Shown piece after piece: positions 50,477 through 59,917 of a DNA stretch of 64,000 nt. The stretch covers positions 125,548 through 189,547 of the forward strand of contig FN648398.1 of the NCBI GenBank assembly GCA_000310025.1, written 5' to 3'. Each line of letters starts with the position of its first letter. The first letter of the stretch is position 1. Under the pieces are notes generated by a model. The model ran no database searches. It was given only the letters and a program-made list of their open reading frames with translations, and had not been told where the DNA came from. Origin of the DNA: Ectocarpus siliculosus (taxonomy: Eukaryota; Sar; Phaeophyceae; Ectocarpales; Ectocarpaceae). The position numbers and the translations under genes are program-made.

Positions 50477-51717
50477 TTGGGTTTGCATTTTTTTTTTGTT
50501 CCAGGCGACGGGTCGTTCTTTCGCTTTCTGTCTGGTATACAGTACAATGTACTCCCGGTTGTCCCTGGCTCTGTCTCGGTGTTTTGGCTAAGGTGTTGTA
50601 GATATAAGTCTCACTCGCGATGACTCACTAACCCTTTGTTGTTGTTCTCCTTGTGGGGATTCGTGTGTTCCCTCACACCGTAGTCCGTGTAAAGAGAGCG
50701 ACAGCACCGGCGACTACTGATGCGGCCGTGAAGGAAAGTCGGTTGTTTCCTGCATGGTTGACACGTACGTACGTACATCCCCCGACACAACGAGTGCCGA
50801 AGGCTTTGTCATCAGGGTCATCGGCCATCATTCTATTGAATCTGGGCGGGGCTTTCAATGCCCTCTGGTATATTCAAATTCTAAGCTTTGCGTGTCTCTT
50901 TGGCATCTATCTTCTCCGGTTTGGGAAGCAAACCTATATTGTGTTTCGAGGCCTCTGCCCCCTTGCCGACTCGGACAGGCATCTATGGGTGAAGAGGGGT
51001 GTTCCCGAAGTGTTTGCCGACAGCGTCTACTCTTCCAATTTCACGACCAATGCCCAGTCAGCCGATCTTAAACTTGAACCCATTTGCTGTGATAATGTAA
51101 CGTCACCCACCGCTCAAACTTGGGCCCGCGGCGTGAGCAGCAAAAAACATGGCAATCTTTCTCGCTTACTTCACGGGCCCAAACGCAGCGCACCTTTGTT
51201 GACCTTTGGGGCCAAATTCAGTTGTTGTGCTGGGCATTCGGTTCAGTTGTTTGTGCAGGAGTTCGCGGAATGACGAGCACGCAAGTTCAACCCACAAGCA
51301 AGCTTGTACATTCATCCCAAGAGCCCGTAAGGCTCCGCAAGACTTCCACAGACGAAGGTGTATGTTTGTGTAACGATCTTCTTTACCGACGCTGCCAAGT
51401 ATAAAGCTTAAGGCCCCAATCTGCCAGACATGTTTTTTTCGGTCGACTCTTCTGCTTATTCAGAAGGTCAATAACATATGTAGTGTGACAGAAGGTCATC
51501 ATCCTTATTACTGGCGCTGTAATTGGACGTTTGTATTGTTTTTTCGTTATTTTTCCTGACAACAACGTCCTACCAAGACTCGTATCTTAGCATCCGAGCA
51601 TCCGTGCTGAGTCTTATCACCAACCCGATCACGTTTCGGCCACGTTTGTTGTGTTGTCGTCATTGCAGCCGGTTGTCCTCCACTCACTGAAAAGACTCCA
51701 CCACATCCCGTTCGAAT

Positions 51718-51767
51718 GTGGGTATATCTCGAACGGGTAGTCTTTCTGTGCGCGTATTTATTTTCCA
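51718..51767 (+). repeat. Dispersed repeat, copy 4, overlapping a 9-bp inverted repeat
   Basis: GTGGGTATATCTCGAACGGG then TAGTCTTTCTGTG matches the copy at 12325. Here CCCGTTCGA (51708) and TCGAACGGG form a perfect 9-bp stem around the start. Similar flanks (ACCAACCCGATCACGTTTCG near 51621; GCAAACCGATCGCGTTTCGA near 51799) lie on both sides as direct repeats. Confidence 0.6.
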
Positions 51768-54700
51768 AGTCGGAGTAGCGTCCGCGCTGGTCTCGTCAGC
51801 AAACCGATCGCGTTTCGAGCACGTTTGGTACCCTGGCAAATGGCGTGGACGAAGGCACGACCATGGCGGGTCTTTGTCCGAAGTCCAGAGTATTCTCTAC
51901 AGTACCCCAGAGATCGGTGCCCGGCTGCGAAGAGCCGGGAAGGTGAGTGACTAAAATTAGTGTTCCGTTTTGGTCAGGACGGTTAGTCGTGGAGACAACG
52001 GCGACAACGTCTGCGACGACAACGACAACGACGACAACGTCAGCACCACGCACCGTAAAAGCAAGAAGGACGTGGGCAGAGAACAAACAACGACCTGCCC
52101 CAGGCGACACGAGCAGGTGCTTTAGCCGAAACGCGTAGCCTGTTGTCCGACCTAATACCACCCGCACAATGGATTTGGGATTTGGGATGTGAGAAAACGA
52201 ACTTCCAGGACGACGCCGGAAGAACCCGATGACTACTGAAATAGAAGCGTCTTTCCCGAGTTGTACAACGCTTCGGGTTTGCATTTCAGACGACTAGGGT
52301 CGTCTTTGAAATAGCCACCCGGCTTTCGTTCTGGGTGAACAAAGTTGTATCGGTAGCGCGCTGGTGATCTGGAAAGCCGCATGTAGGTAGGTCGGTGCTC
52401 GTCGAGAAGCACAAGGGCAGCCTCGACCCAATTCGAGAGGTGCAACACTACCGAGTGCTGCTACACCCTCAGACCGACGAGAACAAAAGGATGTTGATTC
52501 TCTCGCTACTCCAGGGCAAGGTATTCATGAGTGCAGTACGGATGAGACCGACAGAGAGAAGAAGTGCGCTGGCCTGATCTCGAACACGAGAAAACAAACA
52601 GACATAGTCTATGTTTGTAGTAGCAGTCGTCAAACGGAAAACAACACGAGATAGACTGCATGTTGCGGACCCCGGAAATCAACCATTTGTTTCGCCTGAG
52701 AATTTCGTAAATACGTACAGTACTGACGTCTGGCAGCAGTTCCTGACAGCAGCAAAGCCGTTGTTCGCTGCCACGCTGCAATACTGCCGATATGACTGTA
52801 GTACCACTCCGCAGGAATGAATGTAGAGCAAATCATACCATTTTTTTACCGACGGCGAACTATTGCAGCGCAGGATATATTGAAGTTGGCTTCTCCTGCT
52901 GATGTGGGCAAGTAGTGGCCGCGGAAAAGTCTACTGCTGTTGTACAGTAGTACTTCGTTCGTTTGGTTGAGAAAACACAAACGACGCATCTTCACGTGAA
53001 GCAGTGTACATACATGTACAGCAGATAGATGATGCGAAAAAAAGAATCACGAAACATAACACACCGAGCAACCAACACCACCACTGGTAACTGTTGCGAG
53101 GAAAGTCATTCACATGCGCCCCATCCCCGCATGTAGTCTAGACTAAACGACGGCTTTGATCCTCCCTCGACCGATTCACACCACCATCAGAAAAGCGGTG
53201 TAAGCATGAAGGCGTCGAAAACGTACCACCATGCGCCAGCTTGTACGATCCCTTCAGTTAGATGGAGTGAACCCCTCTTCCATCTTCCCGCAAGGTTTCC
53301 GTGCCACGCTGTTTTCTGACTCTCTCGAACAAGGATTGTAGTACACAGACGACAATGTGCCACCGTAGATTGCGTAGATACCGTACGGTAGATGCTTGTG
53401 GGTTGCGGCGCGTTCGTTGGACCTGCCATCGGAGATTTGACCTGTCGGAGATCTATGGCAAGCGGCCGACATACATACATACGTTGGGGGTGTTGCCACA
53501 GCAAAATGTACAGCCAGTGGTTTTTGCACTGATAGGTGAACCCGCTTGCGAGTACCCAGCAAACGTCCCCTCAACCCTATCAATTGTGAAGACTCCGACG
53601 ACCCTACTGTAGGATACTGTATATCTCGCGCTCCAGTGTACAAAGAAACTCATGTGTTTGGAGGAGGTCTTGGTGTAATAAGGTGATGTTTGATGCATCA
53701 TCATTTGCTGGCCTCCTCCTGTAGGTTGTTACGAAAAAATAAACAACAACAAGCACAATATACCTCTACTGTAGCGTAGAACCCGCGCGATCACTGCCTC
53801 GCGACAAGATCCGGGCCAAGATCCGAGAATCGGTATGCCTGGAGAGGTCGTCACCACTTGTGAGAAAGGTGCTCCTCCGTTCTCCGTTCTCCATCTTGTT
53901 TCCCATCCATTGTGCTACAACATGTGGGGTAATCTGAAGCTCATACATAGACTCCAACGAGACAACGCTTGCTACCGTATCGCAGAATCGCGGGTGAGCG
54001 ATACCTGGGCTACTGGCGAATGAAACACTCTGTCAACAAAGAACGGCGTTCCTCGGTAAGTCGGTACAGTTGGTCGGCTTCGTCCCGACGAATGTTCCAC
54101 TACTGTACAGTAAAGCGTAGTCTCCATGTCGCGGTCGAGGTACACACACACAGGAGCCCCTCGACGCCCGACGTTCTGATATCGTTCCGCGTAACCCGGA
54201 GGGAACGAGAGCAGGGTACCAGTCTCTGGTCTCCACCATATATATACAGAAATACCGCGCGCCCCGAAACTGGTTGTTGCCCACGAGTGCCACCACGGCC
54301 ACCAGCTATCTCTATGTGATCAGGTACGCTGCGCTATAGTCTTCAGATAGATTTGATCGCTGTCGACCTTATCCGAGCGAGCCAAGAAGATCGGCACACT
54401 GACTGCCGATTGAAGTAAGGACGTCCCCGTCGTCGCGGCCTTGTCTATATCCTCATTAGGCGGACATACTGGTCTGCGTACCCTGCCGGTTGCGGACCTG
54501 AATGTCACAAGCTGCCAGGCACCACTATCAGGCACCACCATAATCAGTCATACGTGCCCGACGCCGGATTATTAGTGCCATTGTATATGCAAGACGAACA
54601 AACCTGACCCGGGTACTATTGAGATCTGCATCGTCAATGGCTCCTTCTCTACCCCGCCGCCCTCCGAACTTCTCCTCTTCTTCTTTCTGCGGGTGACAAA

Positions 54701-54813
54701 GACGCAAGACGACGACCACAACCGGACCACGAGTTTTGTTGCGTGCGTGTTGCGTGGTCTCAGTTCAACACGAGGAATCCGTTTTTCTCCTTGAAGGACC
54801 TTACAAGGCAGCC

Positions 54814-56934
54814 ATGGCGAATGCGAACGAAGAGCTTTCTCCGGAATATACCATCATCACGGGAGCTTGGGTGCTTGACTTGTCCAGGTCAGATATTTCT
54901 TGGTGTGGTTTGCGAGCGAGCGCGGTGCTGTAGGTGGAGTTGCCTATAGCGGTCCAACTTGCCTACCGGGCGACGCGGACTCTTGTTCATGCTGCATGAA
55001 TGGTACTCAGCGTATAAAGGTATCGGATCCACGTACGTAGAATAGCACCAGCCTGTTTGTCGTGGTCGGCGAACTTCCTCGCCATGGAAACGTCCACACG
55101 AAGATGGCACTCGCCTTCGTAGGGAGGACCTCTGCAATCTAACCGGGGATGGGGGAAGTGCAAGAAAGTGCAACGTCCAATCGGCATGTAAGGGATTGGA
55201 ATGGAACCTTGCTTGTATTGAATTCTGAAACTGGTTCCGATGCTACTACAGAGTGTTAACAGCGAGGGCACGTTTGGATAGTATTTGCCCTCAAGTGCGA
55301 ATAAAACAACGTGTTTGGGTTGCTTGAGCCACCTGAGCACGACCAACAACGGCACGCCGACCTACAAAGTATAAGTAACCGGGGTTAAGATGTTAAGATA
55401 AGGGGGGCTCGCTGGCAGAGCGGCAGGAGGCGTCCTTTAAACCTGACGAAAACGAGATTTCCTGATGCTACCATGTCTATAGGGAGTATGTATGGTGAGT
55501 TTATTTGCCGAAGTACTTTATTGGCGTGTCCGTAAATCAAAATCAGTCTTTGACAAAACTTGACAACTGCTGTTTCGCCCCCAAAATCATGCACGTACTC
55601 CAATCGATCGGCAAACAAACTGCAGTCTACTATTCTTGCCTCTGGCAGAAAAAAATATTAAATTTGGAGTGACACATATCGTCAGTTCTTCCAGCCCATC
55701 CACCATCATCTTCATCCATCTACATATCCGTCTGTCTGTGTGTATCACGTCTGGCCGCCCGGCCCATTTGCAGACGGGGGGTGGATCCGATCCACCCTAC
55801 ATGTATCTTCCTACTTTCAGCAGTAGTTGCACCCGAATAGTGAAATGCCCGATATTGTGGAATCAATACCTCTTGTCACATTCTCAAAATGAACAGAACC
55901 CGACAGATCGAATAGTGGCACTGCCCTGAAAAAGTGGCATATTTTGCTCTTGCCCCTACATTCCACTATATTGGGACCATTACTGTACTATGGTGACCCT
56001 AATTTGTTTCGCTGGTGTGTTCCTTTTTTCGTCAATACAGGTCGGATGCGTTCGAGAGCTACCTCCAGTGCCTTGGTGCTCTACCAGAGATCATCCGAAC
56101 ACAGGCAAGCGGTGCATTAGAGAGGGGCGGGAGGAGCGAGAGAACGTACAATACCAAGAACATAGTCTAGTGGGGTGGAAAAAATGAGAAACATAGGCTG
56201 ACTATTGAACATATATATGCATATCCAGCATTACTTAATTCTATAATGTGGCGAGGCTTCTTATTAATTGCGCGGGTCACACATTCTGGAAAATCCAGGC
56301 TCGGAAAGAAAAGCGAACGTACATTCAGGCCTGTTGTTCTGTAGAACTGCGGAATAAAGCCTCGGTACATGTTGCGAGAGCGCACCTACCTGCTCTCCTC
56401 TGTGTAGAGCGACGTCGCTCATGTTTGGAACAATTGATGTCAGCATAGCTGTGGAACTTGGCCCTCACAGTAATTCCTTCTACTGCTGTACAACCCAACT
56501 TTCGTAAAACGATTCCATGTTTTCACAGAGCCTTCTTTGGTGTGATACCATTCATTGTCGGGGGCGTTTGACGTTTGGGCAGATATCTCCCCGGTAGAGG
56601 TTTGAGAAGGGTTCGAAAATCATATTCGACCATCAGCACGGAGAAAGTTCATCGTTCGCATATCCTGCAAGAGATGCATACGAAATGCGACCATACCTTG
56701 CCGGGAGGTCGGCTTGGCCATCTATCATTGATCGGGCAAACAACATGTCACTGGCTTTGGGTGCTCGTTGTGCTCTATTCATTGTTTCGATTCGTTTGGA
56801 CCAATACCACCCTACTGCTGTGTTCTCTTGTAGGCGGTCGGAGAGCGGGAACATCAGAGCCGTAACGTGATCGCGCTGGACGAGTCTCAATTGGTCATCC
56901 ACAAGAACACAGCCTGCAACAACTTCACTGAGAG
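54814..56934 (+). CDS. Fatty-acid-binding-like protein B, first three exons (incomplete paralogue of A)
   Basis: Exons are 54814-54887, 56041-56104 and 56834-56934 with the same phases as exons 1-3 of gene A, giving 79 full codons. The start is MANANEELSPEYTIITGAWV; exon 2 is SDAFESYLQCLGALPEIIRT plus Q (13 of 21 residues as in A); exon 3 contains SRNVIALDESQLVIHKNTAC and NNFTER (25 of 33 as in A). Intron 2 again has a GC donor (CAG|GCAAGC). The exon 3 donor GTATGT is intact, but I find no counterpart of A's exons 4 and 5 before the SINE at 58264 or the retrotransposon from about 59.6 kb. Either the 3' exons lie right of the window, with the transposon in intron 3, or the copy is 3'-truncated. 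Confidence 0.7.
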
Positions 56935-58263
56935 GTATGTACCGGCATGAACCCAAGCTCCTCCACAGACAGACTCGAACGAAGAATTTTCATTTGTTTC
57001 CGGGAATGCTGCTCAGGTCTTCTGATGCGGTCAGCCATGTTGCCAGTACTTTCTTGAAGAAGCCCACATATTAGTCGAACAACCGAAGAGAATGACGATA
57101 GCTTTTGGGATGTGTTCAAATTTACTTTTCAGTGAAATATCAGCAGGGCAACGAAGGAGAATGTAATATATGATGCTTGTCGTTGTCGTTTACTATCCAA
57201 TACTCGAAACACCTTCGTGCTTGCATGCATAATGCCCATTTTTAATGTGGCTTTGCGCTGCTCATGAAGATATAAGGCCCGACGAGTGACTACTTTCGAA
57301 CAAGTCGCGCAGAACCGATCGGAACGTTTCACCCGAGAGTGAAAGCTCCACGAAGCGGAAATGGTATGTCCGTCGCACAGTTTGGAATGACTCCATGTGC
57401 ATTTCGAACTGGGAGAATTCGTGGCTTTGGGGAAGTCTCGTTATCAGAAGAGCTCGCCAAAATAATTCATATTCATGGAGTTCCGACGCGGTCGCCTGAT
57501 GGCGTCCTCGTCTGAAGAACGCTAGCAGTCACGTCCCAAGTGAAAACAAGTGCACATTGATACGAGTCCTTATGGAAACCCTGACAGGATATTTCCAAAC
57601 TATGAGAATTACGGCGAAGCTTTTCCTTGCACACTCCGTATTGACATCAACCCATCCACATCAGCAGTCATCCCCGCACGCAAGCGAGATTCGTAGCCGG
57701 TCGTTCGCTGTGTGATGTGTGATCCTGCTCTCGGCAATCGACCGTGCTGCGGTCATCAAGCGCGCGTGCAAAGGGTTTCAACGAAAAGACCCACCCTTCC
57801 TTCGTCGCCCACGTCCGTGTTGGGCGCCATCCTTCGTTCTCGGTCTCTCTCCCTCGCTCTCTCTCTCCCTCTGAAATAATCCAGCGTATCTCTTAGTCCA
57901 ACAGCAGTAATGCAGTCGCTCAGTGCCATCCTTCGTCGTCAACCATTTCGTAGATTAAAGCCAGCAGCCATCCGCGTGCGCTCCAGATTCGTGCGCACAA
58001 CACGCAAACCCAACCATTTGCATACATGTAGATCGAAGTCCACAGTTATCTGGGCGCGTCAAGATATAGAGGTTCCATAGAATCGATGTTTGCGGACATA
58101 CAGGATTCGACTGTGTATGATTTTTTTTGTGTCGGGTTCTGCAAGAATTCAAGTTCAAGCAGTATCCAACAGATTCAGATGTATCTGCTAAACAGCCATT
58201 CCATCCAGTTCCTGCATGTGGAACAATTGACACACTTCTGTCGGTCCTTTTTCCTCGTCCTAT
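56935..58263. other. Expected intron 3 or 3' flank of gene B; no exon seen
   Basis: The first about 40 bases still resemble intron 3 of gene A (AAGCTCCTCCACAGACAGAC against AGCCTCCTACAGACGCAC). After that I find no exon matching the Gly-rich, CTIMRVW-containing C-terminal half. A CTCTCT-rich patch is at about 57840-57875. CAGCAGTA lies at 57902. Confidence 0.45.
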
Positions 58264-58575
58264 GCCGGTCGCCCCGGTGGTCTAGTTGGTAACCTCGAAA
58301 CCTTCTAGAGGTCAGGTCACGGGTTCGAACCCCGGCGTAAGCGAGATTTTCTTGCAAAGGGAGTTTTTCTCTCGCTTCCGCTCCTGGTCTAGTGGATAGC
58401 GCTAGTTCGTGTGTACACAGAGGGAAGAGAGTGCTGAACTCTTCTCGCATTAAAAATCGAAGGCAAAGTACCGCAGGAGGGGAGGGTAGAGAGGGGCTCT
58501 TCTGTGTGACCACGGGTTGGAGTAAACGGCACTAGTGCTGTGAGCGCTGATTTGAAGTGAAGACAAACATAAAAA
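58264..58575 (+). mobile_element. tRNA-derived SINE, plus-strand copy
   Basis: The head resembles a tRNA: GTCGCCCCGGTGGTCTAGTT holds the A-box, GGGTTCGAACCCC the B-box and T arm, and GTCGCC can pair with GGCGTAAG. The anticodon arm is abnormal, so it is not a working tRNA gene. A second A-box-like unit (CTGGTCTAGTGGATAGCGCT) suggests a dimeric design. A GAAGAG...CTCTTC hairpin and a 3' end GAAGTGAAGACAAACATAAA complete it. Collinear copies are at 11961-12275 (minus) and 3661-3750 (fragment). Confidence 0.85.
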
Positions 58576-59570
58576 AATAGATAAAAAATCTCTATAAATA
58601 ATAGAGCAACTACATACAGTGGTGGTATGCCCGTTACATAGGTGTTGTATGAGCATGACATGGATATATGTTATACTACGAACTATTATTTTTTGTTTCG
58701 TTGGGTATCGTGACCAGGATTCCAATCCCCGTCCTCGCTCATACTTGTGAGCGCGGAACACTGTGTGTGTGTGTGTTTCAGTGTATGTATGTAGATTACT
58801 TCACTTTATTTTTCCGGGGTCACTCAGGAGAGGGTAAACTTTAACTTTATCGTTATTTTGTTTGTTTCGTGCCCCACCTTCCTCCTGCGGGGCGTGCTGA
58901 TTTCTTTTTTTATCGCGAGAAAAATCCAGCCGTCCCTTTCCCTCGTCAACGGTAAGGAGCAGCGGACCTGCTCCCTCCCTTAGGCTATATTCTTTGTTCT
59001 TGTAGTGAGATTTGACCCCTTCCTTCAGAATCAATCACCTTGTGCTGTGTGGAACTCTCTTGTCCGACCACAGATAGAGGCAGGTTGTTGTTGCGTTCCG
59101 TTGATCTCCTTCTCTTGATTAACGCTTTCCAAGCCAACTCACAACAAGATCCCAAGCACACACGATCACCAGATCGTCTGCACGCACACTGAACAGAAGG
59201 GCACATGCCTCGGTATTAAGCCCGAATGTAGCATGACGTCACGTCTTAACATCCGGCGGCGCCAAATAACCATGGTCAACCACGATCACATGTATTTCTA
59301 CCTCCAAATACCGTAAAAGTTCCTCGAAAACACCGATGCATGTCTACTGTTGGATGTACTCACAGCATCAACATATTATTGCGAGCAAGAATTTCCCGAG
59401 CAGATGGAGCGGGGAGTTTGGGGGTTCAATGGTTGCTATGGATTAGATTTGGTGGTACCAACTTTATCACATATTGCAGGTTTGAGGGTATGGGTGTCTA
59501 CAACGGAATTTGTGTGCGTGGCTTGTGGTTCCTCACTTCCTTTTTCTGTGTATAATCAAGTCCTTTTTCC
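58576..59570. other. Spacer left of the copia element
   Basis: Contains a TG microsatellite (58762-58777) and, at 58805-58960, a stretch (CCGGGGTCAC, CCTCCTGCGG, TTTTTATCGCGAG, CCCTTTCCCTCG) that shares ordered blocks with 45675-45782, perhaps another old repeat family. No gene is supported. The 5' LTR start of the copia element is probably in or just right of this stretch, but I cannot place it without the 3' LTR. Confidence 0.4.
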
Positions 59571-59763
59571 GGCTCTCACGCCAACCCCGGCTTCCACGCC
59601 CATACTCCGGCTATCACGCCAACCCGGCTTCCACGCCTTCAGGACTCCCACGTCCCTACATATACCTTTACATCAGGGCCACCACGCCACCCGGCTTCCA
59701 CGCCACAACTATATTATACACGAGCTTCCACGCTCCACCACGTAGAAGGGCTTTCACGCCCGC
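59571..59763 (+). repeat. Iterated GGCTTCCACGCC-like units, possible LTR repeats
   Basis: CCGGCTTCCACGCC and variants (GGCTCTCACGCC, CGGCTATCACGCC, GGCCACCACGCC, AGCTTCCACGCT, GCTTTCACGCC) recur at irregular spacing of 15-40 bases, ending about 150 bases before the gag start codon. Confidence 0.65.
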
Positions 59764-59917
59764 GGATAGTTTCTACATTTTGACCGTTGGCAGTACCCAG
59801 CTGCTGGCACCTTTTGTTTCCCACTACGGGACCCCGCGCCGAGGCACCCACGCACAAAGCTACTCAACACGCTAGCGTTTCGATCAAGAGAGTGGCCGCT
59901 GTGTCTACGCGCGCAAG

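Larger units (their letters stand above)
49107..54813. other. Spacer between the two fatty-acid-binding-like paralogues
   Basis: I see no third paralogue. Exon-like pieces of unknown family are about 51870-51942 (LSEVQSILYSTPEIGARLRR before a GTGAGT donor) and 52396-52522 (GSLDPIREVQHYRVLLHPQT to GTATTC). Their acceptors are weak and phases do not join cleanly, and opposite frames are open as well. The region also holds a 117-bp tandem pair, a dispersed repeat, a G-run at 49677-49690 and a CAGCAGTA motif copy (complement) at 52932. Confidence 0.35.

Noticed and set aside
58264-58345. tRNA gene
   Set aside because: A and B boxes and a partial acceptor stem are present, but the anticodon arm is deformed and the same head occurs in a longer repeated unit with an A-tail; it is a SINE head.
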